From Herbaspirillum sp. meg3 (GTDB lineage Bacteria > Pseudomonadota > Gammaproteobacteria > Burkholderiales > Burkholderiaceae_D), in contig NZ_CP022736.1 of NCBI RefSeq assembly GCF_002257565.1, positions 1,240,001 to 1,304,000 on the forward strand: DNA of 64,000 nucleotides. The letters are read 5' to 3'. Each line of letters begins with the position of its first letter. Within the stretch, counting starts at the first letter, position 1. Positions 17,975 to 26,065 of this stretch are shown piece after piece. The position numbers and the translations under genes were made by a program. A model generated the notes under the pieces. It was not told the origin of the DNA and ran no database searches. It saw nothing but the letters and a program-made list of their open reading frames with translations.

Positions 17975-18305
17975 ATTCCATACCCGGTGTTGCAGGCGAA
18001 CCTGGCTTCGGTTTGAATTGCTTGTCGCTGATGCGGAATTTTTCGCGGCGATCACCCATCAGTTCGCGCAGTTCGCGGATCGACAGTTCGCTGACTTCAT
18101 GCATGCGAATCAGCAGCGACGCACCAACTGGCAGACGACGGTGACGGATCTTGCTGATCACCGGCGGAGCCACTTCCAGCGCACGCGAGAGCGCGGCATC
18201 GTTCTTCAGATGCAGCTTCTCGATCAACGCGTCGAGCAGGTGGTTAGGATCGTAGTTGATTTGATCCGAGAGAGAAGTATCGTTGGTGCCATTAGGTGTA
18301 GTCAT
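17973..18305 (-). CDS. Small helix-turn-helix (Cro/CI-like) protein
   Basis: 110 residues. A helical segment ALIEKLHLKNDAALSRALEVAPPVISKIRHRRLPV (about residues 25-60) looks like a lambda-repressor-type helix-turn-helix, with a charged, low-complexity C-terminus. Partners and targets are unknown. The ATG at 18305 has GGAA nine bases upstream; an in-frame ATG at 18320 is possible. A 16-bp perfect palindrome lies about 225 bases upstream and could be its own operator. Stop inside the shared terminator with cysM. Confidence 0.75.
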   Translation of the reverse strand: MTTPNGTNDTSLSDQINYDPNHLLDALIEKLHLKNDAALSRALEVAPPVISKIRHRRLPVGASLLIRMHEVSELSIRELRELMGDRREKFRISDKQFKPKPGSPATPGME

Positions 18306-18527
18306 GATCGGACGTTCCATTATGCAGATGTTTATAAGGGCCTTGTTTGTGCAAGTGCTATTAGTTCTTGGTAAAACTGCAAAACGTGGTTAACCAGTTT
18401 CCATTAGAGGTGCCATTCTTTTCCCACTGCAACATACACAACTCGAACCAAGGCCATCGGGATCAGTCGGTCTGACTTGCCAGCCTTCACTATTCGTTTC
18501 CATGTTTCCCACTGCGGTACTGGCAAA

Positions 18528-18543
18528 ACGTCAATATTGACGT
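18528..18543. promoter_or_regulatory. 16-bp perfect palindrome upstream of the small HTH gene
   Basis: ACGTCAATATTGACGT is fully symmetric and sits in the AT-rich 307-base gap between the HTH gene and the DUF1415 gene. TTTCCCACTGC occurs twice around it (near 18420 and 18506), and TGGTTAACCA (18387-18396) is another palindrome. No gene is seen in this gap. An operator role is inferred from symmetry and position only. Confidence 0.5.
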
Positions 18544-18627
18544 CAGTACATCCAGTGAGAAAAGTCTATTACAAAATAGTTGCGAGAAATCACCTCGAAT
18601 TTGTAACAGATATTAACAGGATTTTTT

Positions 18628-19209
18628 CTATATTTGGTGTTGTTTCTTTGACACGACAAAAGACAGCTGATTCCAGCCATTTAAGCCGAGATCCCGCATG
18701 GTGGCGATGTTTCGCTCGAAAATGGCGCTTGCTTCGGGGAAAGCCTTGACGGCGCGGTCGATGCTGCTTTCTCGCAACAGATGCAAAAGTGGGTAGGGGG
18801 AGCGATTCGTAAAGTTGTCAATATCGTCCGGCGCGGCATCGGCAAACTGGTAATCAGGATGGAAACTGGCGATCTGCAGCTCGCCTTCCAGACCGGCATC
18901 TTCAAGTACCTCGTCGGCAACATCGAGGAAGCTGTTGTAATCCAGAAAGTCTTGCAATACGCGTGGATGGATGAGTACGGTGGTATCGATAGCCTCCGGA
19001 TCGCTGTCTTGCAGGTGTTGCAATTCGCGCGACAACTCGTCGGCGAGATCGGCCTCGGTCTCGGCGTGGCTGACGACATAACGAATCTGATTTTTGACGT
19101 AAACCGACTTGGCAAAAGGGCAAAGATTGAGGCCGATCACGGCCTCGCTGATCCACGCCTGGGTGAGCGCAATGACGTCGTCGTCGGAGGGAAATGGTGC
19201 GGTATTCAT
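18628..19209 (-). CDS. DUF1415 family protein
   Basis: 193 residues matching the DUF1415 pattern: an N-terminal WISEAVIGLNLCPFAK block with a conserved cysteine, central HPRVLQDFLDYNSFLDVAD, and FHPDYQFADAAPDDIDNFTNRSPYP with many conserved acidic and aromatic residues near 118-140. No signal peptide or membrane segment, so it is cytoplasmic. Biochemical function is unknown. It is divergent from the YaeQ gene, 125 bases away, and probably has its own promoter there. Confidence 0.85.
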   Translation of the reverse strand: MNTAPFPSDDDVIALTQAWISEAVIGLNLCPFAKSVYVKNQIRYVVSHAETEADLADELSRELQHLQDSDPEAIDTTVLIHPRVLQDFLDYNSFLDVADEVLEDAGLEGELQIASFHPDYQFADAAPDDIDNFTNRSPYPLLHLLRESSIDRAVKAFPEASAIFERNIATMRDLGLNGWNQLSFVVSKKQHQI

Positions 19210-19334
19210 GGCGGCATTGTCTCATGACGACCAAAGGCCAAACACTACGGAGAGCGAGGGAAAGAGCGGAAACGGCCCGAAATCGGCTATGCTTCACATC
19301 CTCGTTTTTAATCTACGCACAAAATAAGACCTCC

Positions 19335-19871
19335 ATGGCGCTCAAAGCAACCATCTTCAAAGCCGATCTGCAGATTTCCGACATGGACCGGCACTATTAT
19401 CAAAACCACACCCTGACCATTGCCCGTCATCCGTCGGAAACCGACGAACGCATGATGATCCGCGTGCTGGCCTTTGCGCTCAACGCCAGCGAATCGCTGA
19501 CCTTCGGCAAGGGTTTGTCGGATGTAGAAGAACCGGATATCTGGCAAAAGGATCTGACCGGCGCCATCGACCTGTGGATCGAAGTCGGCCAGCCCGACGA
19601 CAAGCGCATTCTCAAAGCCTGTGGCCGCGCCGCGCGCGTGATCATCTACAGCTACAGCAGCGTCAGCAATATCTGGTGGAACCAGACCGGCAGCCGTGTC
19701 GAGCGGGCCAAGAATCTCACCGTCGTCAACATTGCCTCAGAAACCAGCCTGGCATTGGAAAAACTGGCGCAGCGCAATATGCAGTTGCAATGCACGATTC
19801 AGGATGGCCAGATTTGGCTGGGCAGCAATGAAGACATGGTGCAGATCGATCCGCAGGTAATTAAACCGTAG
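19335..19871 (+). CDS. yaeQ: YaeQ family protein
   Basis: 178 residues. It opens with MALKATIFKADLQISDMDR and contains ETDERMMIRVLAFALNA and the QPDDKRILKACGRA block, all typical of YaeQ, a PD-(D/E)XK-nuclease-fold family of unknown physiological role, once proposed to compensate for RfaH loss. The open frame runs upstream, but the ATG at 19335 matches family starts. Its last 11 bases overlap the 3' end of the convergent MmgE/PrpD gene. Confidence 0.88.
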   Translation: MALKATIFKADLQISDMDRHYYQNHTLTIARHPSETDERMMIRVLAFALNASESLTFGKGLSDVEEPDIWQKDLTGAIDLWIEVGQPDDKRILKACGRAARVIIYSYSSVSNIWWNQTGSRVERAKNLTVVNIASETSLALEKLAQRNMQLQCTIQDGQIWLGSNEDMVQIDPQVIKP

Positions 19872-21252
19872 TCAGCAGGTCGCGCACCGACGGCAGCATG
19901 TCGATTGATTTGAGGCGGGACAGCAGCAGCGCAGCGTTGCTGCCGCCAGCCCGGTTTCCTGCTTCTATACATGTCAGGAACTTGTTTTCTATCTCTTCCT
20001 GACGCATCGGGCATTGCGCCGCGCCGCGCGCATACGCCTGAAATCCTTCCACCCAATCACGGCCCGCGGCCCGGATCTGCACGTTGGCCCCTTCCGGTGC
20101 CGCTTCGCACGCGCCGGCCTGACTCCAGCGCGGACCGACAGTCATGGTGATACTCTGCATCAGGGCAATCACGCGCGGCTCCTGCAAGACTGCGCCGTCA
20201 AGATGCGCCAACTCCACCGTCCCGTACAGCAAGGACGCCGCCACGGCGAAGGGCATGCTGAACTGCGCTTCCTGCCGCGTCGCCGGTTTGTTGTAAATCA
20301 GATTGGCAAAAACAATTTGCGGTACGTCGCAGATGATCTCTTCAATCTCGTCCACATGAATCCCATACCGGGCAACGATGGCCATGGCGGCATCGACGGC
20401 GGCGTGGGATGACAGGCAGAGCGGAATGCGCTTGAGATCGACGCCGGGTGATTCCATGAACCAGTTTGAACCGAGCTGCGCAATCATGGCGACGTTGAAT
20501 TCGCCGTGATTGAACAAGCCGGTGAATCCGTTCCAATGTTCGAAGGCGTCGTGCGGGCCGCTGGCGCCTTGCGCCGCCAGTAATGCAGCCACCACGCCGG
20601 CTTCTGCCGCACGGCCTGCCATCAGGGGTTTGGCATCGGTGCCGAAACAGGCTTTCAATCCACCGGTGCCGGCCACCGCCAGTCCCAAGGCCGAGGCAGT
20701 TTGTTTGCGATCCAGCTTGAGCAGCCAGGCCGCCGCCGCGCAGGCACCGACCGGGCCGAGCACGCCGGTAGTCCACCAGCCCTGATCGTAGAGGATGCTG
20801 TTGGTGGCGGCGCCGACGGCGTATTCACATTCGGAGCCGACGATGAACGCGGTCAGCAGATCGCTGCCGGACGCATTGCGCTTTTGCGCGACGGCGATGG
20901 CAGCGGGCGCGATCACGGCAGACCCGTGTACGAAACCGGCGTAGCAATTGTCGTCAAAGTCCAGCGCATGCGCTGCCGCGCCATTGACGAATGCCGCGGC
21001 AGGCGCGGAAAACAAGTGCGGGCCGCCGACGATGGCGGCATCGCCGCGCGACCCGGCATCCATGGCGACGGCGCGTGCGGTGCGCGCCACTGCCGTCGCC
21101 GAGCCGGCGAAAGCGACACCGATGGTATCGAGCAGGCAGTTGGTGGCGATGGTGCGTACAGAGGCGGGAATATCGCTGTGCTGCAGGCCGCAGATCCAGT
21201 CGGCCAGGCGTTCAATGGCGGTAGGAGGAGTCATGGTGTGACGCTGTGTCAT
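19861..21252 (-). CDS. MmgE/PrpD family protein
   Basis: About 463 residues. The all-helical lid and core of the 2-methylcitrate dehydratase family are recognisable: ALDFDDNCYAGFVHGSAVIAPAAIAVAQ near residue 100, and CLSSHAAVDAAMAIVARYGI further on. The family includes PrpD, cis-aconitate decarboxylase and many uncharacterised enzymes, so the substrate is unknown. Several in-frame ATGs (21366, 21252, 21234) lack good ribosome sites; the 5' extension encodes low-complexity SKASKVSNTSNTS from imperfect CTTACTTG repeats, so I trimmed it. The amino-acid binding protein upstream may share the transcript. Confidence 0.85.
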   Translation of the reverse strand: MTQRHTMTPPTAIERLADWICGLQHSDIPASVRTIATNCLLDTIGVAFAGSATAVARTARAVAMDAGSRGDAAIVGGPHLFSAPAAAFVNGAAAHALDFDDNCYAGFVHGSAVIAPAAIAVAQKRNASGSDLLTAFIVGSECEYAVGAATNSILYDQGWWTTGVLGPVGACAAAAWLLKLDRKQTASALGLAVAGTGGLKACFGTDAKPLMAGRAAEAGVVAALLAAQGASGPHDAFEHWNGFTGLFNHGEFNVAMIAQLGSNWFMESPGVDLKRIPLCLSSHAAVDAAMAIVARYGIHVDEIEEIICDVPQIVFANLIYNKPATRQEAQFSMPFAVAASLLYGTVELAHLDGAVLQEPRVIALMQSITMTVGPRWSQAGACEAAPEGANVQIRAAGRDWVEGFQAYARGAAQCPMRQEEIENKFLTCIEAGNRAGGSNAALLLSRLKSIDMLPSVRDLLTTV

Positions 21253-21414
21253 GGAGGAGAAAGCGGAGGTGTTGCTTGTATTGCTTACCTTACTTGCCTT
21301 ACTTGTGTGACTTGTCCGATGCGATCTTGCCGCGGCGCTTGTCCGGGGCAACATCGCATCAGGCAATGACGACGCAGGGAATCGCGTCGCGGGCTTATTC
21401 CGCCTTACTCCACC

Positions 21415-22203
21415 TTATTCCGGCAGTGCACCGGCTGGTGCGCCCAGCCACTTCTTCGACATCTCGTCGATGGCGCCGTTGCTCTTGGCTTCGCGGATGA
21501 TCTCGTTGAGTTTGGCGACCAGTTGCGGCTCACCCTTTTGCACGCCGATGTAGCAAGGTGCATTGGACAGGATGACTTTCAGGTCCATGCTCACCGACGG
21601 ATCCTTGGCCTTGATCGTGGCAGCCACGGCGGTGCCGGTTGCAAACATCTGCGCCTGACCGGCGAGGAAGGCAGAGACCGTGCCGTTGTTGTCTTCAAAG
21701 CGCTTGATCACGGCACCCGGCGCCAGACGCGATAACTCTTCATCCTGCATCGAGCCGCGAGTCACCGCAATGACTTTGCCGGTGAGTTCGTTGTAGTTCT
21801 TGGCGATGATTTCCTGCTTCCCGAAAACGGCATCGAAGAATGGTGCGTAAGCGATGCTGTAGTCGATGACCTTTTCGCGCTCAGGCGTCTTGCCGAGCGA
21901 GGAAATGGTCAGATCGGATTTCTTGGTCTGCAGATAAGCGACACGATTCGGGCCGGTGACAGGGATCAGTTCCAGTTTGACGCCAAGCTTCTTGGCCACC
22001 AGAGCGGCCATGTCGATGTCGTAACCACGCGGCGTCATGTCGGTGCCAACCGAGCCGTACGGTGGATAGTCGGTCGGTACGGCTACGCGAATCACCTTGC
22101 GTGCAAGGATGGTGCTGAGGGCGTCCTCCGCCATGGCATTGCCGGAAACAGCAGCGGCAATCGAGACGGCAATCAGGCTAAGCAGGAGAGAGCGGCGTTT
22201 CAT
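21415..22203 (-). CDS. Amino-acid ABC transporter substrate-binding protein (family 3)
   Basis: 262 residues with a cleavable signal peptide (AAAVSGNAMA, cut at about residue 25). The bacterial solute-binding family 3 signature is present: IRVAVPTDYPPYGSVGTDMTPRGYDIDMA, the carboxylate-binding arginine in SLGKTPEREKVIDYS, and LTGKVIAVTRGSMQDEELSR in lobe 2. No permease or ATPase gene lies nearby, so it either feeds a distant transporter or acts in sensing. AAAGGATATCGAA precedes the ATG. An RpiR-type regulator gene lies 102 bases upstream in the same direction. Confidence 0.9.
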   Translation of the reverse strand: MKRRSLLLSLIAVSIAAAVSGNAMAEDALSTILARKVIRVAVPTDYPPYGSVGTDMTPRGYDIDMAALVAKKLGVKLELIPVTGPNRVAYLQTKKSDLTISSLGKTPEREKVIDYSIAYAPFFDAVFGKQEIIAKNYNELTGKVIAVTRGSMQDEELSRLAPGAVIKRFEDNNGTVSAFLAGQAQMFATGTAVAATIKAKDPSVSMDLKVILSNAPCYIGVQKGEPQLVAKLNEIIREAKSNGAIDEMSKKWLGAPAGALPE

Positions 22204-22305
22204 TTCGATATCCTTTCAGTGATATGCGTGGTGTACAAGTAGGTAGTGAAGTACGGGGTGTGCCGAAGCGTAGTGCATTGCTCTGTCTTGAAAATTCGGT
22301 GAATC

Positions 22306-23277
22306 TCAGCTGTCGTTTTTGCGCGTGCGCGATCTCGATACCTTGGGCAATTCGCTGTCTTCCGCGCCCCACCATTCGCCCATGCTCCACAGGTTCTTTT
22401 CCGTCTCGGATACCGAGGCCTTGACGTCAACCTTGGATGTCGCCGCCATCAGTGCAACCAGGATTTCACTGACGAGAAAAGCCGGAACCAGCGTGTCGAA
22501 GAAGGAGGCGTTCTGTTTGCCGACCAGGATGGTCTCGGCCGCCATGCGTGCAATCGGCGAGCTGTCGCTGTCGGTAATGGCGATCAGCTTGACGCCGGTC
22601 TTGGCCAGATGTCCGGCAATCGATACCGCACGGCGCGAGTAAGGGGCGATGCAGCAGACGAACAAGGCATCCTTGGAGCCTGCCTGATGCATGATCTTCA
22701 TCATGCCGCTTTCGCCAGCGCCATCGATGAGCGTGATGTTTTTGGCGAAGTATTCAGAGACGTGAGAAAACTGAAACGCCACCGGAAACGACGAGCGCAA
22801 TCCCAGGCAATAGATCGTGCGTGAGGCGGAGAGAATTTTCACGGCGCGTACGATGGCCGCCAAGGTATCGGCGCTGCACAGCGCCTGGATGTGTGCGATG
22901 GCGTTGTTGGCGACATCCAGTGCGAGTGCGGTTTCGCCGATCTTTTGATTCAGTTCCACCAGGCCGTGGGCGCGCTGGCTGTACTCGTTGCTGCGTGAGC
23001 GCAGATTGTTTTTGAACACCTCGCGAATGTCGTCGTAACCCTCCATGCCGAGAAACTTGGCCAGCCGTGTCATGGTCGACGGAGGAATGCCGGCCAGCCG
23101 CGCTTGTTCGCGCATGGACATCACTGCCACCTCATGCGGATGATCGAGCACGAAGCCGGCAGCCAGACGCACTTGCCGCGGCAAGCTGTCGAAGCATTGC
23201 TTGATGTGCAGCACCAGCGCTTGCTGAGAGCGCAGGGCTTCAGACGACTTTGGCGATGCTGATGTGGCTTGATTCAC
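22306..23277 (-). CDS. RpiR/MurR-family transcriptional regulator
   Basis: About 323 residues. An N-terminal HTH_6 domain (LPRQVRLAAGFVLDHPHEVAVMSMREQA, with IPPSTMTRLAKFLGMEGYDDI as the recognition part) is joined to a SIS sugar-isomerase domain (from about residue 140, with IYCLGLRSSFPVAFQF). RpiR proteins sense sugar phosphates or related ligands. I prefer the GTG at 23277, which has GGAG seven bases upstream, over the ATG at 23313 which has none. Five TGAWTCA sites lie at and before its start and suggest autoregulation. Confidence 0.88.
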   Translation of the reverse strand: MNQATSASPKSSEALRSQQALVLHIKQCFDSLPRQVRLAAGFVLDHPHEVAVMSMREQARLAGIPPSTMTRLAKFLGMEGYDDIREVFKNNLRSRSNEYSQRAHGLVELNQKIGETALALDVANNAIAHIQALCSADTLAAIVRAVKILSASRTIYCLGLRSSFPVAFQFSHVSEYFAKNITLIDGAGESGMMKIMHQAGSKDALFVCCIAPYSRRAVSIAGHLAKTGVKLIAITDSDSSPIARMAAETILVGKQNASFFDTLVPAFLVSEILVALMAATSKVDVKASVSETEKNLWSMGEWWGAEDSELPKVSRSRTRKNDS

Positions 23278-23447
23278 GTTGACGCTCCGCAATCGGGATA
23301 TGCAGGACATCAAGCAACATATGTGCCAATATTTTTTGCAAATGATTCAAATGAATCATTTTTGGAGGGCGTTTCAGCGGTCAGAAAAATCGCTGCGCAG
23401 GAGAGATTTGATTTTGATGATTCAAAAACAGAGGGCTGCGTGAATCA
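23270..23447. promoter_or_regulatory. Array of five TGAWTCA sites before the RpiR-family gene
   Basis: TGATTCA at 23270-23276, 23343-23349 and 23418-23424; TGAATCA at 23352-23358 and 23441-23447. The middle pair forms AATGATTC-AAAT-GAATCATT (23341-23360), an inverted repeat with 8-base arms. The first site touches the GTG start codon. Such density is far above chance for a 7-base motif. The natural reader is the RpiR-family protein, by position. Confidence 0.6.
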
Positions 23448-23554
23448 AATTGCCTGCAGCGGGAGCAACATCTCCCGTCACGTGCATCGTCAATGCGCCA
23501 CGATGGACATGGTGGCGCTACAACGTGGTGAGCTTGGTTTGAACTCAGTTTGCA

Positions 23555-24430
23555 TTAGTTGCCCGGATGCAGTTCTCTGAGGATGTCGAGGAAGAGGTCG
23601 GCGCGATACGTCGATGGGCGTGATGATTCGGTGACGGCGCAGATCGGATGATGGTAGGACGGACTGCCGCTTCTTACCTTCAGCGCGTAGCGCTTGCCGA
23701 GCAGCTGTACATAGTGCACCGGCAGGATGCCGAGATAGCTGCCCGTCGCCACCAGCAAGCCGATGGCTTCCAGGCCGCCGGCATCCGGGCCGCGCGCGTA
23801 GCCTTCGGTCGCCAGCGCCTGATCGACATAAGGATGTTGTCTATATACCAGTGGCAGATCGTCGGCGCCGCGCTTCGGTTTCTTTGCCGCGCTGTAGACA
23901 CGATGCGTTTCCGAGAATAACGGCAGGTAGTTGAATTCACCCTCGCGCGGATACTTGCCGCGGATCGCAATGTCGACGCGATGTTCACGCAGCGCCTGAT
24001 TAAGATCAGGGAAAGTCATGACGCTGATCTCCGGTCGCACATTGGGTGCGCGTTCACGCAGGACAGCCAGCGCTTCAGGGATCTTGCAATCGGGATGTGT
24101 CAGCGTGTGCTCGACGATGCCGATCGACAGTGAGCCGGACAGGACGCCATGCACCGCATCGATCTCGGAGCGGATACGCTCCAGTGAACGCAAGGCATCC
24201 GAGGCCAGCTTGAGCGCCACTTCACCTTCGGGCGTGAGCTTGAAACCGGCCGGGCCGCGTTCGCACAGACGGACACCGAGACGCTCTTCCACCTCGCGCA
24301 CATGGCGGCTGATGGAGGCCTTGGACATGTGCAGGCGCTTCTCCGCAGCGGCGAAACCTCCGGCCTGAGCCGCATTGCAAAACACGCGCAAGGAGCGCAG
24401 GTCGCGTTCGTCGAAGTCCAGATGGATCAT
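23555..24430 (-). CDS. LysR-family transcriptional regulator
   Basis: 291 residues. The winged helix-turn-helix spans about 10-68 (LRVFCNAAQAGGFAAAEKRL, then SKASISRHVREVEERLGVRL); the effector-binding domain follows from about residue 95. It is divergent from the ureohydrolase gene with 208 bases between the starts, the classic LysR arrangement, so it probably controls ureohydrolase and RidA. In the gap, AGGTAT (24471) / ATACCT (24491) and TTGAATTTCAA (24476-24486) are symmetric elements that may bind it. Confidence 0.9.
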   Translation of the reverse strand: MIHLDFDERDLRSLRVFCNAAQAGGFAAAEKRLHMSKASISRHVREVEERLGVRLCERGPAGFKLTPEGEVALKLASDALRSLERIRSEIDAVHGVLSGSLSIGIVEHTLTHPDCKIPEALAVLRERAPNVRPEISVMTFPDLNQALREHRVDIAIRGKYPREGEFNYLPLFSETHRVYSAAKKPKRGADDLPLVYRQHPYVDQALATEGYARGPDAGGLEAIGLLVATGSYLGILPVHYVQLLGKRYALKVRSGSPSYHHPICAVTESSRPSTYRADLFLDILRELHPGN

Positions 24431-24470
24431 GATTGCCTGCCGGGAAGGTAAGTAGAGATCAACAATAAAA

Positions 24471-24496
24471 GGTATTGAATTTCAAGACTATACCTG
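24471..24496. promoter_or_regulatory. Symmetric elements between LysR and ureohydrolase genes
   Basis: AGGTAT (24471-24476) and ATACCT (24491-24496) form a 6-base inverted repeat that encloses the 11-base palindrome TTGAATTTCAA (24476-24486). The position, 41-66 bases before the LysR start, fits an autoregulatory LysR binding site. The two symmetries have different centres, so which one is functional is open. Confidence 0.4.
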
Positions 24497-24638
24497 CAAA
24501 ACAATCATTTTTTATTATCTGCATTGCTTGCTAGAGTCAAACGCACTCGGCTGTGTCGGTACATGCGCTGGCTTCGATCTTGCATGGACATTGGCTTGTT
24601 TTTCTTCACAACACATTTTGTCCAAAGGATCATGCGTC

Positions 24639-25610
24639 ATGGAACAACTTACCGTAGCACCACGCACCGGCCACAAAACATTGCTGTATTCGGAGCTGGT
24701 CACCGATATGTCTGATCTGAAAGCGGACATCGCCATCCTGGGAGTGCCGTTCGGTTCGGCCTATACGCCACGTCAATTCACCAACGACCAAAGCAATGCA
24801 CCGCAAGCGATCCGCGACGTGACCGATCGCATCGTGCGTGCGCCGGAACATTACGATTTCGATATCGATGGCCCGCTGCTGCAAGGACGTAGCGATATCC
24901 GCTTTGTCGATTGCGGCGACGTGCTGCCCAATCTCGCCGTGCCCGGTGATCATCAGCGCCGTGCCGAACTGGCAATCCGCCAGATCCTGCGCGGCGGCGG
25001 CATGCCGATCGTGCTGGGAGGCGATCACGGCATCACCAACCCGGTCTTGCGCGGTTTCGATGAAGTGGGACCGGTCACCATCGTGCACATCGATGCGCAT
25101 CTGGATTGGCGCGACGAGGTCAATGGTGTGCGCGACGGCTTGTCGAGCGTGATTCGCCGTGCATCCGAACTGCCATTCGTGGAGCACATCGTGCAGATCG
25201 GTTTGCGCGCACAGGGCAGCGGACGTCCTGCCGATTACGAAGCCGCCAAAGCCTGGGGCGCTGATCTGATCTCGGCGTATGAGCTGCACGATGTCGGCAT
25301 GGATGCCGTGTTGGCACGCATCCCCGATGGCGGCAACTATTACCTGACTATTGATGCCGATGGTCTCGATCCGACCATCATGCCGGCCGTCGATGGCCCG
25401 GCGCCCGGTGGTGTGAGTTTTGTGCAGGCGCGCAAGCTGATTCACGGACTGGTGAAGAAAGGACGCGTGGTCGGCATGGATATCGTCGAGATTCAACCCG
25501 TCAAGGACAACGCCAGCAAGCTGACTTGCGTCACGGCCGGTCGACTGATCGTCAATCTGATCGGCGCGACGATTCGCGCCGGTTATTTCGACAAGAAGAA
25601 CAAAGCGTAA
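24639..25610 (+). CDS. Ureohydrolase (agmatinase/guanidinobutyrase-like)
   Basis: 323 residues of the arginase/agmatinase superfamily. The two-manganese site is complete: H130 (LGGDHG), D152/H154/D156 (IDAHLDWRDE) and D239/D241 (TIDADGLDP). The enzyme hydrolyses a guanidino compound to urea and an amine; agmatine, 4-guanidinobutyrate and related substrates cannot be separated by eye. The open frame runs 37 codons further upstream, but MEQLTVAPRTGHK is the likely start (AAAGGAT before it). RidA follows 41 bases later; LysR is divergent. Confidence 0.9.
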   Translation: MEQLTVAPRTGHKTLLYSELVTDMSDLKADIAILGVPFGSAYTPRQFTNDQSNAPQAIRDVTDRIVRAPEHYDFDIDGPLLQGRSDIRFVDCGDVLPNLAVPGDHQRRAELAIRQILRGGGMPIVLGGDHGITNPVLRGFDEVGPVTIVHIDAHLDWRDEVNGVRDGLSSVIRRASELPFVEHIVQIGLRAQGSGRPADYEAAKAWGADLISAYELHDVGMDAVLARIPDGGNYYLTIDADGLDPTIMPAVDGPAPGGVSFVQARKLIHGLVKKGRVVGMDIVEIQPVKDNASKLTCVTAGRLIVNLIGATIRAGYFDKKNKA

Positions 25611-25651
25611 GCAACTGCATCACTTCACCCCACACTTTCACTGAGGCTCTC

Positions 25652-26065
25652 ATGGAACACACGCGCATTCGCAGATTCAACACCAAAGATACCTATCCGG
25701 AACAAAAGATCGACAACGACCTATGCCAGGCAGTCGTCGCGCGTGGCACGACCGTTTTCCTGCGCGGTCAGATCGGGCAGAATCTGGACACGTCGGAAAG
25801 CGTCTGCATCGGTGACGTCAAAGGCCAGACCGAGCAAGCGATGTTCAACATCGACATGCTGCTCAAGGAAGCCGGCGGCAAGCTGGAGCATATCTGCAAG
25901 GTGACGATTTATATCTCCGATCCACGCTACCGCGAAGATGTGTATCGCGTGGTCGGTCGCTGGCTCAAAGGCGTGTTTCCGGTATCGACCGGTATCGTGG
26001 TGTCGGCGTTTGCACGTCCGGAATATCTGGTGGAGGTCGATGCGACCGCCGTCATTCCTGATTAA
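25652..26065 (+). CDS. RidA/YjgF-family protein
   Basis: 137 residues with the Rid fold: FLRGQIGQNLDT, GQTEQAMFNIDMLLKEAGGKLEHICKVTIYISD, and ARPEYLVEVDATAV containing the conserved arginine that in RidA positions imine substrates. RidA-type enzymes hydrolyse reactive enamines/imines released by amino-acid metabolism; subgroup and exact substrate are unknown. Probably cotranscribed with the ureohydrolase. The last 4 bases overlap the stop end of the convergent APH-fold kinase gene. Confidence 0.9.
   Translation: MEHTRIRRFNTKDTYPEQKIDNDLCQAVVARGTTVFLRGQIGQNLDTSESVCIGDVKGQTEQAMFNIDMLLKEAGGKLEHICKVTIYISDPRYREDVYRVVGRWLKGVFPVSTGIVVSAFARPEYLVEVDATAVIPD

Noticed and set aside
21270..21315. CTTACTTG repeats as a regulatory array
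   Set aside because: Imperfect, very short, and probably simple low-complexity sequence before the MmgE/PrpD start.
23269..23580. 103-codon plus-strand frame in the RpiR/LysR gap
   Set aside because: No ribosome site or family; the region is explained by regulatory sites.
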